Notes: generated by a model not told the origin, from the letters alone. 44,150 bases of DNA from Bacillota bacterium (GCA_023421115.1 JAEZUI010000097.1:1-44150); one strand, 5' to 3'; positions 16,848-26,010 are shown, numbered from the stretch's first letter. Made by a program: numbers and translations.

Positions 16848-18491
16848 ATGAAAAAAGAAAATTTCTCATATTACAAGGTGACAAAGTTTAATAGTATCAA
16901 GGAAATGCTTGATATAGCTGTCAAGGAGGCAGGCGATAACATTGCATTCAAGTACAAAGAGGATAAGAATGGAATTGTTGAGATAAGCTATTCTCAATTT
17001 GAACAGCAGACTATATGGCTTGGCGCTGCATTGACTGAGATGGGGTTTGCGGACAAGCACATTGCATGTATAGGTAAAAACAGTTACAATTGGGTTTTAA
17101 CCTATCTTACAGTACTTAAAAGCTCCGGTGTATATGTTCCTGTTGATAATGAGCTCTCTTCGGAGGATATACTAAACGTTTTAAATGACAGTGAAAGCGG
17201 TGTTGTGTTCTACACCCAAAAACACGAAGAATTGTTTATGAGCAGTACCGATAAGCTTCCTAACGTCAAGCTATATATAGGCTTTGACCGTAAAGTCGAT
17301 AGTGGGAACTTTCTATCGTTTGATAAGCTGATTGAATACGGGAAGAAATGTGATGCTGAAAAGTACCGGACATTGACTAGTGATCCTAATGAACTCAAAC
17401 TACTTGTATATACATCAGGTACAACGGGCAGTGCAAAAGGTGTAATGCTGTCGGAGCATAATCTGGTATCAAGTGTTTATTATGGGTTGCAGGTATCAAC
17501 GGTATACGATACCTGTCTGTCTGTTTTGCCTTATCATCATACATACGAGGCTGTTAGTGGTATTTTGGTATCACTTCATAAGCACTCCACAATTTGTATA
17601 AACGATAGCCTAACCAATGTATTAAAGAACCTTCAACTTTACAGCCCATCATATATTTACCTTGTTCCTGCCTTTGTTCAGGTGTTCCGTTCTAAAATAC
17701 TCAAAAACATAAAAGAGTCGGGAAAAGAAAAGGTATTTTCTAAATTGATTATAGTAAGCAATACTTTGCGGAGGGTGGGTATTGACTTAAGAAAAATATT
17801 TTTTAGATCCATTCATAAAGCTTTTGGAGGTAGATTGCGGAAAATTGTATGCGGTGGAGCACCCATTCGTCCGGAAATTGGAGAATTTTTCGATGACATC
17901 GGCATTAGTCTCATAAACGGTTATGGTATTACCGAATGTTCCCCCTTGGTATCTGCAAACCACGACATGTTTAATGATTATCATACTGCAGGTATAAAGC
18001 TTCCATGTGTTGAATTGAGGATAGACAACCCAAATGATGAGGGTATTGGTGAGATATGTGTAAAGGGCGAAATTGTAATGCTTGGCTATTACAAACAGCC
18101 GGAAAAAACAGCAGAGGTACTAAAGGATGGTTGGTTTTATACAGGAGATTACGGCTATGTTAATGATAAAGAGCAGCTTGTAATCACAGGAAGAAAGAAG
18201 AATATTATTGTGCTTAATAACGGCAAAAATATCTATCCTGAAGAGATAGAGGGATATATTCAGGGGATTGATTATGTAACAGAGGTTGTTGTGAGAGGAC
18301 TTATTGATGAAGACGGGGATCAAAAATCACTTATGGCCGAGGTTTATTTAAGCGAAGAAAAAACTTCAGCAGAGGTGCTAAAGGATATCAAAAAGGTAAC
18401 CAGTGAGCTTCCTGTTTATAAAAATGTTACAAAGGTAGTTATCAGAAATGAAGAGTTTGATAAAACTACTTCTAAAAAAATAAAACGTTGA
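16848..18491 (+). CDS. AMP-forming acyl-CoA synthetase-like (ANL superfamily) enzyme
   Basis: The 547-aa product has the full set of ANL adenylation motifs: YTSGTTGSAKGV (P-loop-like, ~residue 186), GYGITECSP (~358), TGDYG (~432), the hinge GRKKN (~448) and a terminal SKKIKR with the catalytic lysine. These enzymes activate a carboxylic acid as an acyl-adenylate and usually transfer it to CoA or a carrier. The long LPYHHTYEAV segment and overall length fit long-chain fatty-acid-CoA ligase relatives; the substrate cannot be read from sequence. A TATAAT at 16798-16803 may be its -10 element, although no convincing -35 is seen. GAGGC precedes the ATG. No carrier protein gene lies beside it. Confidence 0.85.
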   Translation: MKKENFSYYKVTKFNSIKEMLDIAVKEAGDNIAFKYKEDKNGIVEISYSQFEQQTIWLGAALTEMGFADKHIACIGKNSYNWVLTYLTVLKSSGVYVPVDNELSSEDILNVLNDSESGVVFYTQKHEELFMSSTDKLPNVKLYIGFDRKVDSGNFLSFDKLIEYGKKCDAEKYRTLTSDPNELKLLVYTSGTTGSAKGVMLSEHNLVSSVYYGLQVSTVYDTCLSVLPYHHTYEAVSGILVSLHKHSTICINDSLTNVLKNLQLYSPSYIYLVPAFVQVFRSKILKNIKESGKEKVFSKLIIVSNTLRRVGIDLRKIFFRSIHKAFGGRLRKIVCGGAPIRPEIGEFFDDIGISLINGYGITECSPLVSANHDMFNDYHTAGIKLPCVELRIDNPNDEGIGEICVKGEIVMLGYYKQPEKTAEVLKDGWFYTGDYGYVNDKEQLVITGRKKNIIVLNNGKNIYPEEIEGYIQGIDYVTEVVVRGLIDEDGDQKSLMAEVYLSEEKTSAEVLKDIKKVTSELPVYKNVTKVVIRNEEFDKTTSKKIKR

Positions 18492-18577
18492 GATAATAGT
18501 ATTGTAACATTAACATAAATATTGAAGGAGAATATTTGATAAATATCATACTCGTTAATAATTTGAATACCTTTATT

Positions 18578-18639
18578 GGATAAGCAGTAATAAATTACCC
18601 TATTTATAGAAAAGATTATTCTACAAAATATGCTTATCC
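18578..18639. promoter_or_regulatory. Inverted repeat upstream of the first serpin gene
   Basis: GGATAAGCA (18578-18586) and TGCTTATCC (18631-18639) form a perfect 9-bp inverted pair separated by 44 bases, just before a GATAAAAT -10-like element at about 18643. It could be a paired operator or a looping site for control of the serpin pair. Confidence 0.4.
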
Positions 18640-18690
18640 TATGATAAAATCTAGGCATAATCCATATATTTCTATAGAGGGGGTATTATC

Positions 18691-20535
18691 GTGAGTAGAT
18701 TTTTAAAAAGTGGGTCTTTTGTATTGGCACTAGCAATACTTTGTCAGTTTTTTGTTGCAACTCCGATACGTGCAGAAGGTGTTCTTGGTGATTTGAGTGG
18801 AGATGGTTTAGTTAATGCTATTGATTATGCACATCTAAGAGGGTACCTGCTTAAAATCAGTACACCTCCAGGAGCAGAGTGGGAAAAGAACGCTGATATA
18901 TATAAGGATGGCGAAATTAATTCACTTGACTTTGCAGTTTTCAGACAATACATACTTGGAATGATCAAAGATTTACCTTTCATTCCGGGACAATCTGGCA
19001 ACACACCGGTACCGCCAACGCCCACGCCACAGGGAGATTGGGCACAATTTATCCCGGAAGCTAAGGATGTTGCATTGAATCTTGTATTAGAAAGTTCACC
19101 TCAAACGAATTATAAAGTACAAAAATATATCCAAGTAACTATTACATTTTATGATGGAGGGTATAGGATAGTGGATGAAGGCAAACTTTTGTCTTCCACA
19201 GAACAATCAGGTGAAATTAGATTCACAACATCAGGAGTGAAGGTTGAAAAGTATGTTGGTCTTGATTGTGTAACGTCAGCACTTATGAGTAAACAAATAA
19301 AATATCCTATTGACGGTCAACTAGGTAGTAAAAATTACTTTGATTTTAAGGTATATGACACAAGTGTTACAGGATTTGCCTTTACACAAAACTCAATCAT
19401 TGCGCCTACCCCTGTACCTTATGGAGCAACAGTTAACGAGAAGTTTGTAAATGCAAATAGTCAGTTTGCGGCAAATCTTTTTAAGAAATTCAATGAGGAC
19501 GACTTAGACAGAAATGTATTTTTCTCACCCTTTAGTATATCTATGGCACTATCAATGGTTTATCAAGGTGCAGATACTACTACTAAAGATGCTATGGCAA
19601 AAGCACTAAACTATTCAGAATTGACTACAGAAGAAATAAACCAAAGCTATAAGGATCATTTAAGTTACTTCAAGAAACTATATCATGAGGTTGAGCTAAA
19701 CGTTGCTAATTCAATATGGACAAGGGAAGGTTTTGAAGTAAATAAAAGCTTCTTAAACACAAATAAGGAAGTATTTAATTCTGAAAATTCTTATTTGGAT
19801 TTTTCACAATCTGAGGCTTGTGACATTATGAATAAATGGATTAGCGATGCAACAAAAGGTAAGATCGAAAATATGATAAATCCTCCTATTGATCCAGAAA
19901 TGATAATGTATCTAATAAATGCTATTTATTTTAATGGCAGTTGGATGGATCAATTTGATATAAGTCAAACAAGGGACAGTGCTTTTACAAACACTAAAGG
20001 AGAAGTAAAACTTGTTCCGATGATGAATAAAACCGACAAATACAATTATGCTGAAACTTCTGAATTTAGAGCTGTTGAACTTCCATATGGTTCGGGAAGT
20101 GTTTCAATGTACTGCATTCTACCTCAAGCCGGTAATTTAAATAATTTCATTGCTGAATTTGATAATAATAAGTGGAAGGAAATAAAAAGCAAGCTCTCAA
20201 TGAGTTCTAACATTAGATTAAGTATTCCTCGTTTTAATATTGACTATAAACCTAAAGAATTAAAAGATAAACTTATGGAGCTTGGTATGGAAGAAGCCTT
20301 CTCTGAAAATGCTGATTTCTCAAAGATTGCGGATAAAGTATGGATTAGTGGAATTGAACATAAAGCTGTTATTGATGTAAATGAAAAAGGTACTGAGGCA
20401 GCTGCGGTTACTATTATTGGAATGGGAACTACTTCAATGCCGAATTCCTTTATTGCAGACAAGCCGTTTATGTTTGTAATTGCAGATAATGCAACCGGTA
20501 CAATACTATTTATGGGCAAGGTAGCTGATTTTTAG
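18691..20535 (+). CDS. Secreted dockerin-serpin (cellulosome-associated protease inhibitor)
   Basis: A 614-aa secreted protein with a signal peptide (~1-29), then a dockerin with two calcium loops (GDLSGDGLVNAIDY and ADIYKDGEINSLDF, ~31-92), a Pro/Thr linker, a ~120-residue beta-rich module of unknown family, and a full serpin domain (~240-614). Serpins trap serine or cysteine proteases by insertion of a cleaved loop. The hinge GTEAAAVT starts at Gly567 (P15); counting 15 residues gives Thr581 as P1 and Ser582 as P1'. The hinge is small and uncharged, so the protein should be inhibitory. The dockerin would attach it to a cohesin, guarding the enzyme complex. Start is GTG with AGAGGGGG seven bases before. 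It is followed 115 bases later by a paralogue. Confidence 0.92.
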   Translation: MSRFLKSGSFVLALAILCQFFVATPIRAEGVLGDLSGDGLVNAIDYAHLRGYLLKISTPPGAEWEKNADIYKDGEINSLDFAVFRQYILGMIKDLPFIPGQSGNTPVPPTPTPQGDWAQFIPEAKDVALNLVLESSPQTNYKVQKYIQVTITFYDGGYRIVDEGKLLSSTEQSGEIRFTTSGVKVEKYVGLDCVTSALMSKQIKYPIDGQLGSKNYFDFKVYDTSVTGFAFTQNSIIAPTPVPYGATVNEKFVNANSQFAANLFKKFNEDDLDRNVFFSPFSISMALSMVYQGADTTTKDAMAKALNYSELTTEEINQSYKDHLSYFKKLYHEVELNVANSIWTREGFEVNKSFLNTNKEVFNSENSYLDFSQSEACDIMNKWISDATKGKIENMINPPIDPEMIMYLINAIYFNGSWMDQFDISQTRDSAFTNTKGEVKLVPMMNKTDKYNYAETSEFRAVELPYGSGSVSMYCILPQAGNLNNFIAEFDNNKWKEIKSKLSMSSNIRLSIPRFNIDYKPKELKDKLMELGMEEAFSENADFSKIADKVWISGIEHKAVIDVNEKGTEAAAVTIIGMGTTSMPNSFIADKPFMFVIADNATGTILFMGKVADF

Positions 20536-20650
20536 AAATATATATCTATAAATTCAGAAAACAAGATATATTATCAATACTTGCTTATTGCTTAAGGAAC
20601 AATTTGTTGGATTAAAATCAAAATAGAAACTGATTTAAGGGGGAATATTT

Positions 20651-23428
20651 ATGAAAAAGTTTCTGGCTTCTTTAATTGTTTTGGTTATGCTTTTTGGATG
20701 CATTAATGTATATGCAGAGCAAACTGGATCCTCAGAGTTGGAATACAATACGTGTATTTCAGGGGACATAGCTTTGAATTTCAATGACGAGTGGCAGCCC
20801 GGATTTACACTTGACGTTCAGCATATGCACCTACCGCCAGACATAACATATGTTCAGGCTTATGCAAACATACATATCAAGGGGAATACGGATGCTGACA
20901 GTCTTATTATTGAGAGTGCCTTGTCATCTTCTATAAATGAGAAAATAGAAATTGATGATAATGGGAACTTCGATCAAGAGGTTAGATTGATTTTGAATAA
21001 TTTTACTTCTACACAAGCGGATACAATAAACTTTGGTGCACGCGTTAAAGCTATAAAAGGAGACAAAACATTAATAGCAAAAGTTGGAAAAGGCGAATTA
21101 AAAACCAATTTGCTTATAGATGCTAATAACTCATTAGATCAAAACGATGATGGAATTGTAAACGCATTGGATATTGCACTCATCACGCAACGCTATCATG
21201 ATTCTTTGATGTCTGAATATAACGAAATGGAAGAGCAAGAAAGTATAAATACTTACATATATAATGAATGGTATATGAAAGATTTCGTTATAGAAAATGA
21301 CGAAATAGCTTTTACCTCACAAATTCATTTAAAAGCAAAAACCGATGCAACAGAGATTATTCTTGAAATGAATAACAACGGTAGTGTTAAAAAATATGAA
21401 TACTTGCCCAAAATAGGGGGAGTTGATGAAATAAAAGAAGTTACAGGAGTAATGCCAGTGACGCAAGCGTCAGATATTGCAGTCTATGCAACTATCAAAG
21501 CTATTAAAGGAAACAGAGAAATTGAACTAAAAAGTAATCTAAAAGCGAGGGAAGCTGATAATTCTTTAGTTGGTGATGCAGATGGAAACGGAGAAGTTAA
21601 TTCTATTGACTTTATGTATTTAAGAAAATATATAATGGGTCAGATTGAGAAATTCCCCGTTGAGTCAGGATTTTATTGTGCTGATGTAGATGATAGCAGA
21701 TATATTAATGCTATCGATTTTGCATATATTAGAAAGTATTTGCTTGGCATGATAAAGGATTTTCCGAAGGAATCCAATAATGTAGTTTCAAGCACTCCAA
21801 CACCAACTCCACCTACCACGGTTACACAAACACCAACTCCAGGTAACGGCATGGTTACGTACTATTATGTTAATAACATTGATGTGGTTAAAAACCCTGG
21901 AGCTGAGATTTTTGTTGATAAATCACCAGAATCTAAAGTTTGGGTATCTGCAAAAACTGTTTGTCGTGGTCCACTATATGCAGACGGATGGGATAAGACT
22001 TACTTTAGGTTAGAAGGAAATGCAATAAACGGTGTGGATTATGAAGCAATAGATTTTGGTTATTTTTGGAGAGAAATAGGTTATGGATTTATGGAGACTA
22101 GTGACGATAATCCAAAACGCGGATTTTACATAACCCCAATTGATACAGGTACCAATGAGACAAAGTACGTGGAAATATATTTTGGTGGTTCTACCAAACC
22201 TGATGCAATCATACATTTTGTTAAAGACTTAAGTGAGGAGCCCGATGATGTAGATTCAAACACTCCAACACCAACTCTATCTACTCCAACACCAACTCCG
22301 ACATTTGTTCCTTATGGTGCAGAAGTTAACAAGGGTTTTGTAAAGGCAAATACTCAGTTTGCAGCTAATCTTTTTCAAAAATTAAGTGAGGAGGATGCAG
22401 AGAAAAACATATTCTTTTCACCTTTTAGCATAACTATGGCTCTTTCAATGCCATATCAAGGTGCTGAAACAACGACTAAAGAAGCTATGGCAAAAGCACT
22501 TAATTACACTGGAATGAGCACTGAAGAAATAAACCAAAGCTATGTGGATCATTTGGCTTACTACAACAATCTATATCCACAACTTACACTCGATATTGCA
22601 AATTCAATATGGATACACAAAGATTTTAAAGTAAAGGAAAGCTTTTTAGAAAAGAATAAAGAAGTGTTTAATGCAAATAGTACATTCCTTGATTTTGGAA
22701 ACTCTGATGCTTGTGACCAGATGAATAAATGGATTTCCGATTCCACAAAAGGTAAGATAAATAACTTAATTGTGCCTCCCATTGATCCAAGTGTGCGCAT
22801 GTATTTAATGAATGCTATTTATTTTAATGCCAGTTGGACAGATCAGTTTAATGAAAAGGAAACAAGGCAGAGTGCTTTTAAAAATATTCAAGGTGAAAAT
22901 AAAGTTGTGTCGATGATGAATAGGACTGGCGGATATAATTATGCGAAGACACAGGAGTTTCAGGCGATTGAGCTTCCTTATTGTGCTGAAAATATTTCTA
23001 TGTACTGTATTCTACCTCAAAATAACAACATAAACGACTTTATTGCTGAATTTGATGTGGACAAATGGAATGAGATAAAAAGCAATCTATCAAGGAAATC
23101 TAATGTTAGAGTTAGTATTCCACGCTTTAAAACTGAATATAAACCGGAGGATTTAAGAGGCAAGCTTATAGATCTTGGAATGGAGGAAGCATTCTATGAG
23201 GGTGCTGATTTTTCAGGAATTGGTGAGAATTTATTTATAGAAAAGGTCTTACACAAGGCAGTAATCGATATGACTGAAAGTGGAACTGAAGCAGCAGCTT
23301 CTACTGTTATAGTAATTCCTGCACCTTCAATACCGGAGTATTTTGTAGCAGACAAACCCTTTATGTATGTAATAGCAGATAATGAAACGGGTACAATTGT
23401 GTTTATGGGTAAGGTTGTGGATTTTTAG
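20651..23428 (+). CDS. Secreted dockerin-serpin, larger paralogue with duplicated N-terminal domain
   Basis: A 925-aa protein: signal peptide (~1-23); two related beta-rich domains (~25-155 and ~195-305) that share an IHLKA.TDA...IIE pattern and an AIKG turn; between them a lone F-hand (DQNDDGIVNALDI); then a complete dockerin (~308-372, GDADGNGEVNSIDF and ADVDDSRYINAIDF), Pro/Thr linkers around another unknown module (~390-545), and a serpin domain (~560-925). The reactive loop hinge GTEAAAST starts at Gly878; by count P1 is Pro892 and P1' Ser893, preceded by Ile-Pro-Ala, unlike the first serpin. The likely role is extracellular inhibition of a different protease within the same complex. AAGGGGG stands before the ATG. 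No terminator separates it from the first serpin, so the two may be co-transcribed. Confidence 0.9.
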   Translation: MKKFLASLIVLVMLFGCINVYAEQTGSSELEYNTCISGDIALNFNDEWQPGFTLDVQHMHLPPDITYVQAYANIHIKGNTDADSLIIESALSSSINEKIEIDDNGNFDQEVRLILNNFTSTQADTINFGARVKAIKGDKTLIAKVGKGELKTNLLIDANNSLDQNDDGIVNALDIALITQRYHDSLMSEYNEMEEQESINTYIYNEWYMKDFVIENDEIAFTSQIHLKAKTDATEIILEMNNNGSVKKYEYLPKIGGVDEIKEVTGVMPVTQASDIAVYATIKAIKGNREIELKSNLKAREADNSLVGDADGNGEVNSIDFMYLRKYIMGQIEKFPVESGFYCADVDDSRYINAIDFAYIRKYLLGMIKDFPKESNNVVSSTPTPTPPTTVTQTPTPGNGMVTYYYVNNIDVVKNPGAEIFVDKSPESKVWVSAKTVCRGPLYADGWDKTYFRLEGNAINGVDYEAIDFGYFWREIGYGFMETSDDNPKRGFYITPIDTGTNETKYVEIYFGGSTKPDAIIHFVKDLSEEPDDVDSNTPTPTLSTPTPTPTFVPYGAEVNKGFVKANTQFAANLFQKLSEEDAEKNIFFSPFSITMALSMPYQGAETTTKEAMAKALNYTGMSTEEINQSYVDHLAYYNNLYPQLTLDIANSIWIHKDFKVKESFLEKNKEVFNANSTFLDFGNSDACDQMNKWISDSTKGKINNLIVPPIDPSVRMYLMNAIYFNASWTDQFNEKETRQSAFKNIQGENKVVSMMNRTGGYNYAKTQEFQAIELPYCAENISMYCILPQNNNINDFIAEFDVDKWNEIKSNLSRKSNVRVSIPRFKTEYKPEDLRGKLIDLGMEEAFYEGADFSGIGENLFIEKVLHKAVIDMTESGTEAAASTVIVIPAPSIPEYFVADKPFMYVIADNETGTIVFMGKVVDF

Positions 23429-23453
23429 GCTTTAAGCTTACTAATTGAATTAG

Positions 23454-23494
23454 AAAAAGACGCATTGACTTTATAATCGATGCGTCTTTTTGTT
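23454..23494 (+). terminator. Terminator of the serpin pair
   Basis: AAAAGACGCAT (23455-23465) pairs perfectly with ATGCGTCTTTT (23480-23490) around a 14-nt loop, running into T residues. It lies 26 bases after the second serpin's stop and may act in both directions, since a T/A-rich arm is present on both sides. Confidence 0.9.
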
Positions 23495-23579
23495 ATAAGT
23501 TTTGTTTAACAATATTCTCCAAAGTGTTTAAGTAATCCACAAAGGCCTTTTTCCCTTTCTCAGTCAAATATTTCCTAAC
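23493..23579 (-). pseudogene. Remnant of a winged-helix transcriptional regulator (C-terminus)
   Basis: On the minus strand this frame reads VRKYLTEKGKKAFVDYLNT and then LENIVKQNL before its stop. That is the typical end of small winged-helix regulators (the TEKGRKAF..YL..LE pattern of HTH_34/MarR-like proteins). Nothing upstream in the frame supports the rest of the gene, because the zinc-ribbon gene's coding end (stop at 23575) takes over. It looks like a truncated gene abutting the operon end. Confidence 0.5.
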
Positions 23580-23985
23580 ACAGAATACGCACTTTAAACT
23601 CCTTATTGCAGCGAGGACAATCAACGGTGTGCTTTCCTGTCTTTCTAGGTAAACGAAGGACACATTTGCAATGGGGGCATTTTCTATAACGGCGGGTTTT
23701 AATTTCCTTGATCCTGCGAAGGGTTAAAGAGCCCTTTGACTTAACAGGCTTCCATATTTTTTTGAACTTTTCGTTTTCTCGGCGTCTTTTGTATATGTTT
23801 CTTGAAAAGGTTCTGAAAGTTAATACTACAAGGGCAGCCCATACCAATAGAGTAAATATTTTAAAATTTACAAACGTATTTACAATTAAAAGAATAAAAT
23901 ATAGTGCAAATAAGGCATAAGAAAGTTCATCCATACCATATCTGCCATACATAAAACGTGCCAACTTTTCTCTAATATTTCTCAT
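23575..23985 (-). CDS. Small membrane protein with C-terminal zinc ribbon
   Basis: A 136-aa protein with two hydrophobic segments near residues 22-62 (ALFALYFILLIVNTF and IFTLLVWAALVVLTF), then a strongly basic stretch, and a C-terminal zinc ribbon formed by CPHC (~103-106) and CPRC (~124-127). The basic and ribbon part should face the cytoplasm and may bind nucleic acid or protein. AGGAGGAG lies eight bases upstream of the start. It is the last gene of a minus-strand operon with the J-domain and DUF5685 genes. The function is unknown. Confidence 0.75.
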   Translation of the reverse strand: MRNIREKLARFMYGRYGMDELSYALFALYFILLIVNTFVNFKIFTLLVWAALVVLTFRTFSRNIYKRRRENEKFKKIWKPVKSKGSLTLRRIKEIKTRRYRKCPHCKCVLRLPRKTGKHTVDCPRCNKEFKVRILC

Positions 23986-24009
23986 AAAAAATCACTCCTC
24001 CTATTAACA

Positions 24010-24702
24010 TTAACACCCACAGAATGGGCCACAGCACATTTTTGCAACGCATAGACCGAAACATAGGTTGTTTAAGTTAAATATAGGCACACCATAGCTT
24101 TGCCTATACTGTTGATACACTCGCCCTCCGCTCTGTATCTGGTTTAATACACGCTGATATTCCAAATTATTAGGCTCCATTTGCACTGCTGTTTTTGCAT
24201 GATTAAGGGCTGTGACTTTGTTGTCTAGACCATAATTTGCAATAGCACTGTAATAGTACCATTCGGCGCTCTTGTAGGATATATTGGACAGAACATTAAG
24301 TGCTTCTGCATAATATCCTGCACGCAAGTAGCTTTTTACCGGATCAAATTCAGAAGGCTCGCGTCTTTGTTGGTAACTGCCACCGAAGGGATCAAAACCC
24401 CCAAAGGGATCAAATCCGCCAAAGGGGTTAAACCCTCCAAAGGGATCGTGTTCTCCAGTTGAACTGTTTGGGTTCCCGTAGGAACTTTGACCAGCATACC
24501 CTCTGTTACTGCTTTGAGTAGAATTACCACTCTTTATATGTTCATAAGCGGCATTAATTTCGCTCATCTTTTTTTCAGCTTCCGTATTTCCGAAGTTTAC
24601 GTCGGGATGATATTTTTTCGCAAGTTTGCGATATGCTTTTGTAATTTCTTCTATCGAATCGGTTGGGGAAACACCGAGCACTTTGTATGGGTCGGATATC
24701 AT
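24010..24702 (-). CDS. J-domain (DnaJ-like) co-chaperone with Phe/Gly-rich repeats
   Basis: Residues ~3-58 form a J domain (DPYKVLGVSPTDSIEEITKA, with the HPD tripeptide in KKYHPDVNFG) that stimulates Hsp70/DnaK ATPase activity. A Gly/Phe linker with four DPFGGF-type repeats follows (~85-108), then helical hairpins resembling TPR units (~118-190), and a Cys-rich end (CCGPFCGC) that may bind metal. It lacks the DnaJ zinc-finger and substrate domains, so it is a specialised class C J protein. Its ATG overlaps the stop of the DUF5685 gene (ATGA), indicating translational coupling; GGAGG lies ten bases upstream. Confidence 0.88.
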   Translation of the reverse strand: MISDPYKVLGVSPTDSIEEITKAYRKLAKKYHPDVNFGNTEAEKKMSEINAAYEHIKSGNSTQSSNRGYAGQSSYGNPNSSTGEHDPFGGFNPFGGFDPFGGFDPFGGSYQQRREPSEFDPVKSYLRAGYYAEALNVLSNISYKSAEWYYYSAIANYGLDNKVTALNHAKTAVQMEPNNLEYQRVLNQIQSGGRVYQQYRQSYGVPIFNLNNLCFGLCVAKMCCGPFCGC

Positions 24703-25504
24703 TTACTGCGGGCCTCCTTTGTTTTTCTTTTTTCTGCCTCATATTTTGTCCAAACGCCTGAATAAAGGATATTTTCAATTAGTCTATTATCCTGTTGCAA
24801 CGGCAATTGTTTATATTCATCAATGCAGTCGGACATAAGTATATTTAAAATAGAATCAAAATCTTTCGATGATGACATAATCAAGGGGTTATAACGTTCA
24901 TGTCTTATATCTTTTTTTAAGTCAAGGCAGGCATCCATTATATAAATAAATTTACCAAGTGACCTTCCAAATGACCGCAATTTCTCTGAATATTCATCTT
25001 CCGAGAAAATGAATATTTCGCCCATTAACTTTCCAAAGCAATTAGCAGGTATATCGGCATTGAGTTCCCCTGATTTTTCTATTTGTGAAAGTTCATTCAA
25101 GCATTCAGTTATTGAAGAGCATTGTTTCGGGTACTGCCTTAAAACTTTCATATATTCCTGCTCAAATAGTTTTGCTTCACATAGTGCTAGAATATTTTTA
25201 TCATCCGTCCAATCATCAAGAAATTTATAATAGGCAAGGACAACATTCATGCTAGCCGCATAGTCTGTTATTTATGAGGTTTTAATGGATGAATAATACA
25301 TCGTTCTGTTTTAATTTCTGTATCTTTTTTATATAAAGCAGAAAGAAACAAAACCAGGAAGGTCATGTCATAGGTAAGCGTGATACGGCTTATCATTCCG
25401 TGACGACTTCCTAAGGTCTTGCACAAACCACAATAGCAAGACCTGTAATGCTGCATTTCTTCAGCAGTTAACTTATGAGCATTTACGACTATATAGCCAA
25501 ACAT
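24699..25504 (-). pseudogene. DUF5685-family protein gene interrupted by a -1 frameshift
   Basis: The first part (25504-25268) starts MFGYIVVNAHKLTAEEM, has the conserved YCGLCKTLG and RLTLTYD-like segment, and stops after HPLKPHK. The second part (25280-24699) continues in another frame with ITDYAASMNVVLAYYKFLDDW, exactly the expected next segment of DUF5685 proteins. Adding one A to the AAA run near 25271 (CATAAATAA to CATAAAATAA) restores a single ~268-aa protein. The function of DUF5685 is unknown; the paired CxxC cysteines suggest metal binding. It heads the operon with the J-domain and zinc-ribbon genes. The break may be real or a homopolymer sequencing error; coupling to the J-domain start is intact. 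Confidence 0.8.
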
Positions 25505-25686
25505 ATTATCCAGCTGCCTTTCTAATACCTTTTGGAAAGTTTAAAAAATAACCTATATATTATTTCAGTTATTTTTTAAAAATATCACTTTAGTTGATAA
25601 ACTCAATTATTACAGAATAACTTTTATCTGTCTAGAGTTTATTATATCAACTACTCATAGAATTATCAGAAGGAGATTTCTCATTC
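25505..25686. other. Intergenic region upstream of the DUF5685 operon
   Basis: It should contain the minus-strand operon promoter, though I cannot place it with confidence. Apart from the long inverted repeat at 25540-25580 and the AAGGAG before the kinase remnant, I see nothing in it. Confidence 0.4.
25540..25580. repeat. 13-bp perfect inverted repeat
   Basis: TTTAAAAAATAAC (25540-25552) and GTTATTTTTTAAA (25568-25580) are perfectly complementary around a 15-nt loop. It lies 36-76 bases upstream of the DUF5685 start, so it could affect that promoter; the A/T runs also give it terminator character on either strand. Confidence 0.5.
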
Positions 25687-25836
25687 ATGGTTTCAAATGT
25701 TGAAGAAAGCTCATTTAAAACAGTAAAGAGTTGTGAAATTACTGTGGAAAGTAAAATTGGGCACGGATCAACCTTTACAATTAAGCTGCCAAAATTGAGA
25801 AACGACGGTATGAATACGAGTGATAGATTTATATAA
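25687..25836 (+). pseudogene. Remnant of a sensor histidine kinase (last ATPase box)
   Basis: A 49-codon frame from ATG 25687 to TAA 25836 contains EITVESKIGHGSTFTIKLPK. This is the G-box and final strand of the histidine-kinase ATPase domain (I.VeS..G.GStF.i.LP). The dimerisation domain and the N, F and first G boxes are missing. A GGAG at 25672-25675 precedes the ATG, so a short peptide could be translated, but it would not be a kinase. Confidence 0.75.
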
Positions 25837-25954
25837 ACAATGTTCCTAATGTTTAAGGAATTTTAAGAGATAAATAAATATAAAATAAAAAGTATTTTCA
25901 TCAGAAAAGGTATAAAACTAAGTTCTATACTATTAAAGAAGGCCTATATGCCAA

Positions 25955-26000
25955 AACTGTAGGAACTTGCTATATTCGCTGAAAGCAAATTCCCACAGTT
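25955..26000 (-). terminator. Long hairpin at the end of the anti-sigma gene
   Basis: AACTGTAGGAACTTGC (25955-25970) pairs along 16 positions with GCAAATTCCCACAGTT (25985-26000), two of the pairs being wobble. It begins 11 bases after the minus-strand stop of the anti-sigma gene. The T-tract after it is short, so termination may be imperfect. Confidence 0.6.
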
Positions 26001-26010
26001 CCGGTGTATC

